Origin: Erythrobacter sp. YJ-T3-07 | GTDB lineage: Bacteria; Pseudomonadota; Alphaproteobacteria; Sphingomonadales; Sphingomonadaceae | Reading direction: 5' to 3' | DNA length: 64,000 bases | Assembly: GCF_015999305.1 (NCBI RefSeq) | Contig: NZ_JAEAGP010000001.1 | Location: 2,941,001 to 3,005,000 of the forward strand | Part shown: positions 9,888 to 19,037 of the stretch, in pieces | Numbering within the stretch: position 1 is the first letter of the stretch | Layout of the letters: every line of letters starts with the position of its first letter | Notes under the pieces: generated by a model | What the model was told of the DNA's origin: nothing | What the model saw: only the letters and a program-made list of their open reading frames with translations | The model's database searches: none | Made by a program: the position numbers and the translations under genes

Positions 9888-11027
9888 ATGTCCGGCGAGG
9901 TAGCAGAGAAACGCTACCACCAACCTCCGAAGCCCACGAATTCTCCCAAACGCCACCGCAAGTCCGATGGCAGGCGACGCAATCCCGCTGCCAAGCGCAC
10001 GTCCGCACCGGGCCAAAAGGGCGCGCGCGGCGGACGGCAGGCCTATGCCGCGCTCGACCTTGGGACCAATAATTGCCGCCTGCTGATCGCGCGGCCATCG
10101 GGGCAGGATTTCACCGTGATCGACGCGTTCAGCCGCGTGGTACGCCTTGGCGAAGGGCTCGCCCTGTCCGGCCGCCTGTCCGACGAGGCGATGGACCGCG
10201 CGCTGGGTGCGCTGCATGTCTGCGCGGAAAAGCTGCGCCGCCGCAACGTCTTCCTCGCCCGATCGGTCGCCACCGAAGCCTGCCGCAGGGCGGTCAACGG
10301 CGCGCAATTCATCGATCGCGTGCGCGAGGAAACGGGCATCGTGCTCGACATCATCTCCGCCCAGGAAGAGGCGCGGCTGGCGGTGCTCGGGTGCCATGTC
10401 CTGCTCGAACAGGGGGACGGGCCGGCGCTGATTTTCGATATCGGCGGCGGCTCTACCGAGCTGATTCTGGTCGGCCCCGGCGAAGGCGCGATCCCGCGCA
10501 TTCTCGACTGGCAGAGCGTGCCATGGGGCGTCGTCTCGCTGACAGACACGGTGATGGGCGGCATGACGGCGGGACAGGCCGATGACGAACAGGGCCGGCT
10601 GGACCTCTACGCCGCGATGCGCCGGACGGTGGACGAAAGCTTCGCACCTTTTGCCGAGCGAATCGGCGATGCTCCGTCGGCCGAGGATATCCGCCTGCTG
10701 GGCACCAGCGGCACGGTGACCACGCTCGCCAGCCTGCATCTCCAACTGCCGCATTACGATCGCCGCGCGGTCGACGGGCTGATCGTGCCGTCGCGCTCGA
10801 TGCGCGAAATTTCCGCAAATCTCTCTCGCCTCAGCCTGGCGGACCGGGCCAAGGTGCCGTGCATCGGCACCGACCGGGCCGAACTGGTTGTGGCGGGATG
10901 CGCCATTCTCGAATCGATCCTCGACCTGTGGCCAGCCGAACGTCTGGGCGTTGCCGATCGCGGCATTCGCGAAGGCATTCTGCGCAGCCTCATGTCGGGC
11001 GACCTGGACCGTGGGACACGAACATAA
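9888..11027 (+). CDS. Ppx/GppA family exopolyphosphatase/guanosine pentaphosphatase
   Basis: Hydrolyses inorganic polyphosphate and/or pppGpp, linking phosphate storage and stringent signalling. It is an ASKHA-fold protein with phosphate-1 loop AALDLGTNNCRLLIA and phosphate-2 loop IFDIGGGSTELI. About 379 residues form the core domain only, without the longer C-terminal HD domain of E. coli Ppx. ATG at 9888 is chosen for the GGAGG site 5 nt upstream; ATG 9831 in the same frame is weaker. The N-terminal 50 residues are basic and low-complexity. Its stop overlaps the rlmE start (TAATG). Confidence 0.92.
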   Translation: MSGEVAEKRYHQPPKPTNSPKRHRKSDGRRRNPAAKRTSAPGQKGARGGRQAYAALDLGTNNCRLLIARPSGQDFTVIDAFSRVVRLGEGLALSGRLSDEAMDRALGALHVCAEKLRRRNVFLARSVATEACRRAVNGAQFIDRVREETGIVLDIISAQEEARLAVLGCHVLLEQGDGPALIFDIGGGSTELILVGPGEGAIPRILDWQSVPWGVVSLTDTVMGGMTAGQADDEQGRLDLYAAMRRTVDESFAPFAERIGDAPSAEDIRLLGTSGTVTTLASLHLQLPHYDRRAVDGLIVPSRSMREISANLSRLSLADRAKVPCIGTDRAELVVAGCAILESILDLWPAERLGVADRGIREGILRSLMSGDLDRGTRT

Positions 11028-11692
11028 TGAGCCGTAGCCGGGGCGACCCGCAAAAGCGCGTGAAGACCGCCCGCGGGCGCACCGCATCCTCCAACCGCTG
11101 GCTGGAGCGTCAGCTGAACGACCCCTACGTGCGAGAGGCGAAGGCGGCGGGCTATCGCAGCCGCGCCGCGTTCAAGCTGATCGAGCTGGACGAGAAGTTC
11201 GGTATCCTGCGCGGGGCGGAGCGGATCGTCGATCTCGGCATCGCGCCGGGCGGCTGGTCGCAGATCGCGCAGAAGAAGCGCCCGCAGGCGACGATCGTGG
11301 GGATCGACCTGCTACCGACCGAGCCGCTGGACGGGGTGACGATCCTGGAAATGGATTTCATGGCGGACGAGGCGCCCGAGACGATCATGGGCCACCTGGG
11401 CGGGCCGCCCGATCTGGTGATGTCGGACATGGCGGCCAACACGGTGGGCCACAAGCAGACCGATCACCTGCGCACGATGGGGCTAGTCGAAACCGCGGCG
11501 GACTTCGCGATCCAGACACTGGCGCCCGGCGGGCAATTCCTCGCCAAGGTGCTCGCAGGCGGCACCGACGTGGAACTGCTCACGCTGCTCAAGAAGAATT
11601 TCAAGACGGTCAAGCACGCCAAGCCACCCGCGAGCCGCAAGGGCTCGTCGGAGTGGTATGTCGTCGCTCAGGGATTTAAGGGCCGCGACTAG
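11027..11692 (+). CDS. rlmE: 23S rRNA (uridine-2'-O)-methyltransferase, FtsJ/RrmJ
   Basis: Uses SAM to methylate the 2'-O of a conserved uridine in the 23S A-loop. The protein has 221 residues. The motif WLERQLNDPYVREAKAAGYR and RSRAAFKLIELDEKF are typical, the SAM loop is DLGIAPGGWSQIA, and the catalytic aspartate lies in LVMSDMAANTVGH. The ATG overlaps the phosphatase stop by one base, so the two genes are coupled. The stop codon lies inside a hairpin that probably ends the transcript. Confidence 0.97.
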   Translation: MSRSRGDPQKRVKTARGRTASSNRWLERQLNDPYVREAKAAGYRSRAAFKLIELDEKFGILRGAERIVDLGIAPGGWSQIAQKKRPQATIVGIDLLPTEPLDGVTILEMDFMADEAPETIMGHLGGPPDLVMSDMAANTVGHKQTDHLRTMGLVETAADFAIQTLAPGGQFLAKVLAGGTDVELLTLLKKNFKTVKHAKPPASRKGSSEWYVVAQGFKGRD

Positions 11693-11700
11693 CGGCCCTT
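11678..11700. terminator. Hairpin spanning the rlmE stop codon
   Basis: Perfect 9-bp stem AAGGGCCGC/GCGGCCCTT with a 5-nt loop. It contains the rlmE TAG and lies between two convergent genes (rlmE and the cytochrome gene), so it may act in both directions. There is no long T tract. Confidence 0.55.
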
Positions 11701-11746
11701 GTCCGAGGGATTGCTCCGGGGCGACCGAGCGCCGCCCCGTCAGCCC

Positions 11747-12442
11747 TCAGCCTTCGGGATTGGTTGCAGCGGCGTCTTCCGCCACCGGCTGGTCGGCACC
11801 CATCGCGCTCGCCGCCTCGGCTTCGCCGGTTTCCGCGCCTTCGACCGCACCGGGGCCTTCGCCCGGCGAATCGGCGTCTTCTTCACCCTCGGCAGCGTCT
11901 TCGGCAACCGGTGCGGGCAGCGGCGGGCCGCCCCCGTTTTCCAGCAGATAGAGGATCACGTTGGCGCGATCTTCCGCCTTGGAAAGCCCGGCGAAGCTCA
12001 TCTTGGTGCCGTTGGCGAAGGCCTTCGGGCTGGTCAGCCAGGAGTCCATGTTCTCGTAAGTCCAGTCCCCGCCATGACCCGACAGAGCCGAGCTGTAGGC
12101 GAAACCGGCGGCGTGCTTGCCGATCGGCTTGCCCAGAACGCCCCACAGATTCGGACCGATACCGTTCGCGCCGCCCTGGGCGATCGTGTGGCATGCGGTG
12201 CACTTGGCGAAGATCGCTTCGCCCGCAGACGCGCTGCCCGCAGCCAGCAGGTTGGCGAACGGCGGGCCCGCATCGGCGGCGCCTTCTTCCTCGTCCGCCT
12301 GGATGAAGAAGCCCGGCTCCGCCCCTTCGGGCAGCTCGCTATCGTCGGCATGGAAGTACATCGAGCTGATGCTCGACGCGCCAAGCGCGATGACGCCGGA
12401 AAACAGGATCCACCCGAATGCGGTGTTGCGATTGTCTTTCAT
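11747..12442 (-). CDS. Membrane-anchored c-type cytochrome
   Basis: A 231-residue electron carrier resembling CycM-type cytochromes. An uncleaved N-terminal membrane anchor (about 9-29) is followed by one haem domain with CTACH at 81-85 and the axial Met148 in NGTKMSFAGL. The C-terminal 55 residues are an acidic, Ala/Glu-rich tail not needed for haem binding. It probably passes electrons from the bc1 complex to a terminal oxidase on the periplasmic face; this role is inferred from family. It is transcribed away from the MoxR operon. Confidence 0.93.
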   Translation of the reverse strand: MKDNRNTAFGWILFSGVIALGASSISSMYFHADDSELPEGAEPGFFIQADEEEGAADAGPPFANLLAAGSASAGEAIFAKCTACHTIAQGGANGIGPNLWGVLGKPIGKHAAGFAYSSALSGHGGDWTYENMDSWLTSPKAFANGTKMSFAGLSKAEDRANVILYLLENGGGPPLPAPVAEDAAEGEEDADSPGEGPGAVEGAETGEAEAASAMGADQPVAEDAAATNPEG

Positions 12443-12607
12443 CGAAATGTGCCTGGCCGTTGCTGGAATGGGAGACTGCAGGAAGGGTGCGCGCGCGATC
12501 TAGCCAGAGCGCCCGATATGCGCAAGTGCCACGCTGGCGTTGCGAAACGAACCATTCGCGAACGCGACGGCTTGCGGCCCCGTGTAGGCCATGCCAAGCC
12601 CGCCCGC

Positions 12608-13240
12608 GTGACGACAGGGGCAGCGACCAGTGAGGGGGCAGTGGACGCCTGGCGCGCGGTGCGCAGCGATTCGGACATCCAGTTCGCGCCCATCGCCCAG
12701 CCCGATCCGCCCCAGACGCCCGAATGGCTACGCGCGCTCGGCGAATTCCTGGTGGATCTGCTGGGGCCGGTAGCGCGACTGTTCGTTGCCGCATGGCCGG
12801 TGCTGATGTGGGTGCTGATCGCGATCGGCGTCGCCCTGCTGGTGCTGCTGATCCTCCGGATTTTCGACATTCCGGTGCTCAAACGGCGCAGCAAGGCATC
12901 CGACCAGGCCGAGGATACTCTGCCCGATCGCGCCGAGGCCGAGGCGCTGCTGAGCGATGCCGACGCGCTCGCCGCGCAGGGCCGCTATGGCGAGGCGGTG
13001 CGCCTGCTGCTCGCGCGCAGCATCGGGCAGATCGCCAATCGCCGCCCCGATCTGGTCCACCCGTCCAGCACCGCGCGCGAATTGTCCCGCCTCGAAGCCC
13101 TGCCCGACGCCGGTCGGCGCGCCTTCGCCGCAATTGCGCGCAGCGTGGAACGCGCGCTGTTTGCGCTGGAAGACCTGACCGAGCGCGACTGGACCGAGGC
13201 GCGCGCCGCCTATGCCGACTTCGCGCTGGAGCGTGGCTGA
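12608..13240 (+). CDS. DUF4129 domain protein, first gene of MoxR operon
   Basis: About 210 residues with one transmembrane span (LFVAAWPVLMWVLIAIGVALLVLLIL) and a cytoplasmic DUF4129-like helical domain containing RYGEAVRLLLARSIGQI and HPSSTARELSRL. There is no ATG near the conserved part. GTG at 12608 is used here; GTG at 12641, after GAGGGGG, is the alternative. It opens a run of six closely packed genes on the plus strand. Function is unknown; in such operons DUF4129 proteins occur with MoxR ATPases and DUF58 proteins. Confidence 0.8.
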   Translation: MTTGAATSEGAVDAWRAVRSDSDIQFAPIAQPDPPQTPEWLRALGEFLVDLLGPVARLFVAAWPVLMWVLIAIGVALLVLLILRIFDIPVLKRRSKASDQAEDTLPDRAEAEALLSDADALAAQGRYGEAVRLLLARSIGQIANRRPDLVHPSSTARELSRLEALPDAGRRAFAAIARSVERALFALEDLTERDWTEARAAYADFALERG

Positions 13241-13241
13241 G

Positions 13242-14552
13242 ATGGCCGGCGCACAGGCACCCGGCACCTTCGGCAAGCGCGGCACCTTCGCGCTGGTGCT
13301 GTTCGCGGTGCTCGCCTTCATCGCCTTCCTGTTCCTGATCGGACGAGGCGGGCTGGAAGGCAGCGGCAATAATGGCCAGGCCCACGCGGCGGGCACCGGG
13401 CTCGCCGGGTTTGCCGGGCTCACCCGCCTGCTGGAAGAGGACGGCGTGTGGGTCGAGCGTTCACGCGATCGCGGTGCGCTGAACGATCCCGGCCTGCTGG
13501 TCCTCACCCCCCCGGCGAATATCGACGAGCAGGAATTCGCCGAGATCATCGAACGCCGCCGGACCATCGGCCCGACAATGATCATCGCGCCCAAGTGGTT
13601 CGCGATGCCCGCGCAGGGGGACAGGAACAGCAAGCCCGGCTGGGTCCATCTGCTGGGCGCGGGCGAAGACTGGGCGATGACGATCGAAGGCCGCACGCTC
13701 TCCTTCCCCCATATCGACCTGAAGGACCGCACCGCGCGCTGGCGCGGCCTCGGCCTGAGCGGAACCCTGCCGAGCAAGGATGCTCTGGCGGCGGTCGACA
13801 TCGAAGCGGATGACGCCGAGAGCAACGCGGCCGGCGACAACATGGGCAGCGAGAGCGGTTTCCTCGCCCCGCTGGTGGAGGACGGCGATGGGCGCATGCT
13901 CGCCGCCTACCTCGCCGACGATGGCAGCTATCTCGACGGCGACCTCTATCTCGATCCCGAACGCGGCGACAGCGCGCCGGTCTATGGCGTGATGCTGGTC
14001 GCCGAACCCGATCTCATGAACAACTGGGGCATGGCCGAGGAAGAGCGCGCGCTGCTGGCGCTCGATCTGATCGCCATCGCCCGGCAGGGGACCGACGGGC
14101 CGGTCCGCTTCGACCTGACGCTGAACGGCATGGGCGGATCGCGCAATCTGCTGACGCTCGCGTTTGAGCCGCCCTTCCTCGCCGCCACGCTGACGCTGCT
14201 GCTGGCGCTGGCGATCGCGATGTGGCGCGCCTTCACCCGCTTCGGCCCGGCGCTGCGGCCCGCCCCCGCAATTGCCCCGGGCAAGAGCCAGCTGGTCGCC
14301 AATGGCGCGCAGGTGATCGCCCGCAGCGGCCGCATGCGCCTGCTGCGCGATCCTTACGCATCGCTGATGCGCGCGCGGATTGCCCATCGGCTCGGCCTGC
14401 AACCGGGCGATGACGAGGGGATCGAGCGCGCACTCGCCGCGCGCGGCGCACCCCCGCTCGACCCTGCGCTGGAGGCGCTCGCCTCGGCCAGCAACCGCAA
14501 AGACCTGCTGCGCGCCGCCCGCGCGCTCCGCGATCTCGAAAGGACCCTATGA
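13242..14552 (+). CDS. DUF4350 domain membrane protein
   Basis: About 436 residues with an N-terminal membrane span (FALVLFAVLAFIAFLFLIG), a periplasmic DUF4350 region that begins GLAGFAGLTRLLEEDGVWVE, and a second span near the C-terminus (FLAATLTLLLALAIAMWRAF). It starts one base after the DUF4129 stop, using ATG 13242 after GGAGCG; the frame is open to 13212 but that would overlap. The stop overlaps the moxR start as ATGA. Role unknown. The position in the operon suggests work with the MoxR ATPase. Confidence 0.85.
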   Translation: MAGAQAPGTFGKRGTFALVLFAVLAFIAFLFLIGRGGLEGSGNNGQAHAAGTGLAGFAGLTRLLEEDGVWVERSRDRGALNDPGLLVLTPPANIDEQEFAEIIERRRTIGPTMIIAPKWFAMPAQGDRNSKPGWVHLLGAGEDWAMTIEGRTLSFPHIDLKDRTARWRGLGLSGTLPSKDALAAVDIEADDAESNAAGDNMGSESGFLAPLVEDGDGRMLAAYLADDGSYLDGDLYLDPERGDSAPVYGVMLVAEPDLMNNWGMAEEERALLALDLIAIARQGTDGPVRFDLTLNGMGGSRNLLTLAFEPPFLAATLTLLLALAIAMWRAFTRFGPALRPAPAIAPGKSQLVANGAQVIARSGRMRLLRDPYASLMRARIAHRLGLQPGDDEGIERALAARGAPPLDPALEALASASNRKDLLRAARALRDLERTL

Positions 14553-15511
14553 CCCAGGAACTCGAACCGCTCCGCACGCTGGCCGCCGATGTGAAGGCAG
14601 AGGTCGGCAAGGCGATCATCGGGCAGGAGGCGATGGTCGATCACCTGCTGATCGCCCTGATCGCGCAGGGCCACGTGCTGATGGAAGGGCCGCCGGGGAC
14701 CGCGAAGACCTTCCTCGCGCAGTGCTTCGCGCGCGCCACGGGCCTCGATTACGGGCGCATCCAGTTCACGCCCGACCTGCTGCCGGGCGATATCCTGGGC
14801 TCCAACCTGTTCAACTTCCAGACCAGCCAGTTCACCCTGACACGCGGCGCGATCTTCACCGAGCTGCTGCTGGCGGACGAGATCAACCGTACCCCGCCCA
14901 AGACGCAGGCCGCGCTGCTGGAGGCGATGCAGGAACGGCGCGTGACGCTGGATGGGGAGACCCACCTGCTGCCCGACCGGTTCATGGTCGTCGCGACGCA
15001 GAACCCGATCGAGAGCCAGGGCGTCTACCCGCTGCCCGAGGCGCAGCTCGATCGCTTCCTGTTCAAGCTGCTCGCGGAATATCCCAGCGAGGAGGAAGAG
15101 GCGCGGATCGTCGCGCGATTCGGCACAGAACAGGGCCCGCCCCGGCCCGAGGCCTTCGGGATCGAGCCGGTGACGGGGCGCGACGCGCTGCAGCAGGCGA
15201 TCGCCGCGGTAAAGGCGGTCACGCTCGCGCCGGAGAATGTCGACTACGTGGTCCGGCTGGTCCGCGCGACGCGCAGCCATGCCGACCTTGCGACCGGAGC
15301 AAGCCCGCGTGCCGCCGTGCTGCTGGGCAATGCCGCGCGCGTGCGCGCCGCGCTCGACGGGCGCGATTATGTGGTGCCCGACGATATCAAGGCGCTCGCC
15401 ACCGCCGTGCTGCGCCACCGCCTGATCCTCTCCGCCGCCGCCGAGATCGAGGGGCGCGAGGTCGAGGGAATCGTCGACGACCTGATCGAAAGCACCGAGG
15501 CGCCACGGTGA
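14549..15511 (+). CDS. MoxR-family AAA+ ATPase
   Basis: A 320-residue AAA+ chaperone. The Walker A motif GPPGTAKT is at 47-54, the Walker B end LLLADEINR has Asp110-Glu111, the sensor 1 region is VVATQNPIESQGVYPLPEAQ, and the C-terminal lid carries ASPRAAVLLGNAARVRAAL. MoxR proteins help mature or remodel partner proteins, typically VWA- or DUF58-type products encoded next to them, as here. It is coupled to DUF4350 by ATGA. It is separated from the DUF58 gene by a 172-bp spacer holding a structured repeat, unlike the other junctions of the operon. Confidence 0.97.
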   Translation: MTQELEPLRTLAADVKAEVGKAIIGQEAMVDHLLIALIAQGHVLMEGPPGTAKTFLAQCFARATGLDYGRIQFTPDLLPGDILGSNLFNFQTSQFTLTRGAIFTELLLADEINRTPPKTQAALLEAMQERRVTLDGETHLLPDRFMVVATQNPIESQGVYPLPEAQLDRFLFKLLAEYPSEEEEARIVARFGTEQGPPRPEAFGIEPVTGRDALQQAIAAVKAVTLAPENVDYVVRLVRATRSHADLATGASPRAAVLLGNAARVRAALDGRDYVVPDDIKALATAVLRHRLILSAAAEIEGREVEGIVDDLIESTEAPR

Positions 15512-15524
15512 ACCTTCACCGCGA

Positions 15525-15675
15525 GATCCTCCCCGCCTTGCCGCAGGCCAAGCGGGGAGGGGGACCGCGACACCGCAGGTGTCGTCGTGGAGGGGCCGTG
15601 CGCGCAGCTCCCCCTCCGTCAGACGCCTCCGGCGTCTTCCACCTCGCCATTTGCATTTCACGAAAACGGGGAGGA
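15525..15675 (+). repeat. Structured intergenic repeat, copy A (inside MoxR operon)
   Basis: About 150 bp made of successive inverted repeats: CCTCCCCGC/GCGGGGAGG, CGACACC/GGTGTCG, GGAGGGG/CCCCCTCC, GACGCC/GGCGTC, and a last CCTC.CC/GGGGAGG arm. The same order of arms occurs at 19952-20120 (copy B), with ACCTC.CCATTTG and AAACGGGGAGGA shared near the 3' end. The final GGGGAGG lies just before the DUF58 start codon and so probably serves as its ribosome site. Confidence 0.85.
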
Positions 15676-15683
15676 ATGTCGGC

Positions 15684-17003
15684 GTGACCTCCCTGCTCCC
15701 CACCATCCGCACCGCGCGGATCGTCGCGCTGGCCGCGCCGCTGGCGCTGGCGGTCGCGCTGCTCGCGCCGCAGGCGTGGCTCGCGGTGCCGGTCGCGGCG
15801 GGGGTGCTGCTGGTGCTGGTGCTGATCGACGCCGCGCGTGCAGGCACGCTCGGCGAATGGACAATGGCGCATGACGGCGATGTCGAGATCGGCCAGCCTG
15901 CCCCGCTCAGCGTGTCGGCAGACATCCGCGGCACTCCGGGAGCGGTGCGCGCCGCCGTGTCGCTCGACCCGCGACTCGCGCCGGGCGGGCGCGCCGATCT
16001 GATGCTCGAACGCGGTCAGGGCGTGTGGACCGCGCAGACGCAGCTGGTGCCGCAGCGCCGCGGGACCGCGCCGGTCGACACGCTGTGGCTCGCCTGGGAC
16101 GGCCCCTGGGGCCTCGGCAGCCGCCAGCAGCGGATCGAACTGGAGCGCGAGATTCGCATCTGGCCCGACCTCTCGCCGATCCGCTCGCGCCCCTTGCAGG
16201 CCCTGCTGCGCGATGCGGAACTGGGCCTGATCGCCCGGCGGCGGCGCGGCGAAGGCACCCAGTTCGAAGCGCTGACCGAATACGAGGCGGGGATGGACAA
16301 GCGCCGGATCGACTGGAACGCGAGCGCCCGCCACGCCGCGCTCTATGCGCGCGAGAACGAGACCGAGCGCAACAACCAGATCGTGTTCGCCTTCGATTGC
16401 GGGCAGGCGATGTGCGAACCGATCGACGGCGTGCCCCGGCTCGACCGCGCGATCAGCGCGGGGCTGACCGCCGCCTATGTCGCGCTCAAGGGCGGCGATC
16501 GCGCGATGCTGTTCGGCTTTGCCCGGCGGCCCGTGCTCGCCAGCCCCTTCGTCGGCGAGACGCGCGCCTTCGCGCGGTTGCAGCAGGCGGCGGCGGGGCT
16601 CGACTACCGCCAGGGGGAGGAGGCGAACTACACCCTCGCGCTCGCCACCCTGTCCGCCCGGCTCAAGCGCCGGTCGCTGGTGGTGCTGTTCTCCGACTTC
16701 AGCGATACGACCGCGGCCGAGCTGATGATCGAGAGCCTCGGGCGGTTGAGCCAGCGCCACGCGGTGGTGTTCGTCACGCTGGAGGATCGCGAGCTGGCGC
16801 AATTCACCAATGCCGCGCCCGACAGCGTCGACGATGTCGCCCGCGCGGTCACCGCCGACGCGCTTTCGCGCCAGCGCCAGCTGGTGCTCACCCGGCTGCG
16901 GCGGATGGGCGTGGACGTGATCGAGGCACCTTACGACAAGCTCGGCTTCGCGGTGATCGACCGCTATCTGTCGCTGCGCACGCAGGAGGCGATCGCCGGA
17001 TGA
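15684..17003 (+). CDS. DUF58 domain protein
   Basis: About 439 residues. Two N-terminal membrane spans (IVALAAPLALAVALLAPQ and the following AWLAVPVAAGVLLVLVLI) precede a DUF58 region with the signature YEAGMDKRRIDWNASAR. A von Willebrand A-like fold follows (QIVFAFDCGQAMCE, LVVLFSDFSDTTA). It is the likely client of the adjacent MoxR ATPase. GTG at 15684 is chosen because the membrane spans follow directly; its upstream GAGGAA is the edge of repeat copy A. The stop overlaps the next start (ATGA). Confidence 0.92.
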   Translation: MTSLLPTIRTARIVALAAPLALAVALLAPQAWLAVPVAAGVLLVLVLIDAARAGTLGEWTMAHDGDVEIGQPAPLSVSADIRGTPGAVRAAVSLDPRLAPGGRADLMLERGQGVWTAQTQLVPQRRGTAPVDTLWLAWDGPWGLGSRQQRIELEREIRIWPDLSPIRSRPLQALLRDAELGLIARRRRGEGTQFEALTEYEAGMDKRRIDWNASARHAALYARENETERNNQIVFAFDCGQAMCEPIDGVPRLDRAISAGLTAAYVALKGGDRAMLFGFARRPVLASPFVGETRAFARLQQAAAGLDYRQGEEANYTLALATLSARLKRRSLVVLFSDFSDTTAAELMIESLGRLSQRHAVVFVTLEDRELAQFTNAAPDSVDDVARAVTADALSRQRQLVLTRLRRMGVDVIEAPYDKLGFAVIDRYLSLRTQEAIAG

Positions 17004-18064
17004 AGGCCCCCACCATCCGCAACCCCTTTGCGGCCCAGCCTTTGCCAGAACAACCCGATATCGAGGCGGCAGCGCTTCGGTCCGACCGTTTCCGGCTGGA
17101 GCGGGAGGGCGACTGGCGGCGGCTCGAACAGATCGTCCGGCGGCTCGAACGCGGCTTCGCCTTCCGCCTGTCGGACGAGGATATCATGGACCTGCCCGTG
17201 CTCTACCGGCAGGCCGCATCGAGCTTGGCGGTCGCGCGCGAGACATCGCTCGACGCGGCGACGCTGCGGTTCCTTGAGGATCTGGTCCAGCGCGCCTGGT
17301 ATCAGGTCTATGGCCCGCGCAGCGGCCTGCTGCGCTGGCTCGGCGGGTTCTTGCGGGGCGGGTGGAGCCGCGCGGTGCGGGCGATCTGGCTCGACATCCT
17401 GCTCGCCTTCGCGGCGATGGCCGCCGGGGTTGCGGCGGGCTGGCTGCTGGTCGCGCGCAATGTCGAATGGTATTTCGCGCTGGTCCCCGGCTCGATGGCG
17501 GACGCCCGCGTTCCCGGTGCCAGCCGCGCGCAGCTGGCCGAAACGCTGGCGATTGCCGATGGCGCGGGCGGCCTCTCCGCCTTCGCCGCGCAGCTGTTCT
17601 ACAACAATGCGAGCGTGTGCATCCTCGCCTTCGCGCTGGGCTTCGCCTTCGGCGTGCCCACGCTGCTGCTGCTGATCTACAACATGGCGCTGCTGGGCGC
17701 GATGGCGTGGCTGTACAACTCGGTCGGCCTGTTGCCCGACTTTCTTGCCTGGCTGAGCGTGCATGGCACCACCGAGCTGACCGCGATCCTGCTGGCGGGC
17801 GCGGCAGGCGTGCATGTCGGGCGGCGGATGGCCTTCCCCGGCGATGCCAGCATCCTGTCCGCGACGGCAGAGGCAGGCCGCCGCGCCGCGCTGGTGATGC
17901 TGGGCTGCGTGTTCATGCTGATCTTCGCCGCGATCCTCGAAGCCTTCCCGCGCCAGCTCGCCGGGCCCGAGGCGCGCGCGATCATCGGCGCGTTCATGGC
18001 GATCGCGTGGGCAGCGCTGTTCGTGCTGGTGGGGCGTGAGCGCAAGGGAGCGAGCGCGCCATGA
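17000..18064 (+). CDS. SpoIIM-like (DUF95) integral membrane protein
   Basis: A 354-residue protein with a soluble N-terminal helical part and then five or six membrane spans, beginning IWLDILLAFAAMAAGVAAG. The stretch FYNNASVCILAFALGFAFG and HGTTELTAILLAGAAGVHVG are the conserved stage II sporulation protein M-type motifs. In non-sporulating bacteria this family is found in MoxR/RDD operons; its function is not established. It is coupled at both ends by ATGA overlaps to DUF58 and RDD genes. Confidence 0.9.
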   Translation: MKAPTIRNPFAAQPLPEQPDIEAAALRSDRFRLEREGDWRRLEQIVRRLERGFAFRLSDEDIMDLPVLYRQAASSLAVARETSLDAATLRFLEDLVQRAWYQVYGPRSGLLRWLGGFLRGGWSRAVRAIWLDILLAFAAMAAGVAAGWLLVARNVEWYFALVPGSMADARVPGASRAQLAETLAIADGAGGLSAFAAQLFYNNASVCILAFALGFAFGVPTLLLLIYNMALLGAMAWLYNSVGLLPDFLAWLSVHGTTELTAILLAGAAGVHVGRRMAFPGDASILSATAEAGRRAALVMLGCVFMLIFAAILEAFPRQLAGPEARAIIGAFMAIAWAALFVLVGRERKGASAP

Positions 18065-18990
18065 GCACTGCGAGCAAATCCCTCGAAGCCAAGCGGCAGC
18101 GGCAGATCGTCACGCCCGAAGGCGTGCCGCTGGGCGTGACACTCGCCACGCGCGGCTCGCGCCTGATCGCGCTGATCCTCGACTATGTGATCATGTTCGT
18201 CGGCCTGTTCCTGATCGCGCTCGCGCTGCTGCTGGTCGGGATCAATCTCGGCCAGCTCGACGCGCTGGGCACGGGCGCGGGCGAGTTCCTGGTGGTCGTG
18301 TTCTTCATCGTGCTGTTCCTGGCGTTCAACGGCTATTTCATCTTCTTCGAGATGGGCCCGCGCGGCGCCACGCTGGGCAAGCGGGCGGTGGGCATCAGGG
18401 TCGCCGCAAGGCCGCAGGGCCAGTCGGGCGAGCGGCTGACCGCCGAAGCGATCATCGCGCGCAACCTGCTGCGCCAGATCGAGATCTTTTTGCCGCTGAC
18501 CTTCTTCAGCACCGCGGGCGAGGCAGGCTCCGGCCCCGCATGGCTGGTCGGATCGCTGTGGTTCGCGGTGTTCATGCTGTTCCCCTTCTTCAACCGCGAC
18601 GCTCTGCGCGCGGGCGACGTGGTCGCAGGCACCTGGGTGGTCGAGGCACCGCGCCGCAAGCTGGCCGAGGCGCTGTCGCTGCGGCAGGAGAGCGAGCCTG
18701 CGGCCGAGGCGGCCTATCGCTTCGGCCCGGAAGAGCTGGAGGTCTACGGCGAGTACGAGCTGCAATCGCTCGAACGCGTGCTGCGCGATGGCGACGACGA
18801 GACGCTGGCCGCAGTCCATGCCGCGATCGTCCGCAAGATCGGCTGGCAGGCCGGATCGGGGGACGAGCGTGCCTTCCTCGAATCCTTCTACACCGCGCTG
18901 CGGGCCAAGCTGGAAGGCGACATGCGCTTCGGCAAGCGCAAGGCGGACAAGCACGCCGAGGTCGATCGGGGCGGGCCACCCCTGCGCTGA
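18061..18990 (+). CDS. RDD family membrane protein
   Basis: A 309-residue protein. The RDD domain begins at GVTLATRGSRLIALILDYVI (the R..D pair is RGSRLIALILD) and has three or four membrane spans, with the conserved GPRGATLGKRAVGIRV. The C-terminal 90 residues are soluble and charged. It is the last gene of the MoxR operon, coupled to the SpoIIM-like gene by ATGA. Family function is uncertain, with transport and membrane-scaffold roles both proposed. Confidence 0.9.
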   Translation: MSTASKSLEAKRQRQIVTPEGVPLGVTLATRGSRLIALILDYVIMFVGLFLIALALLLVGINLGQLDALGTGAGEFLVVVFFIVLFLAFNGYFIFFEMGPRGATLGKRAVGIRVAARPQGQSGERLTAEAIIARNLLRQIEIFLPLTFFSTAGEAGSGPAWLVGSLWFAVFMLFPFFNRDALRAGDVVAGTWVVEAPRRKLAEALSLRQESEPAAEAAYRFGPEELEVYGEYELQSLERVLRDGDDETLAAVHAAIVRKIGWQAGSGDERAFLESFYTALRAKLEGDMRFGKRKADKHAEVDRGGPPLR

Positions 18991-19037
18991 TTGCCCGACT
19001 CGCGCCGATCCGGTATTGTCTGTGATCGGAGAGACTT

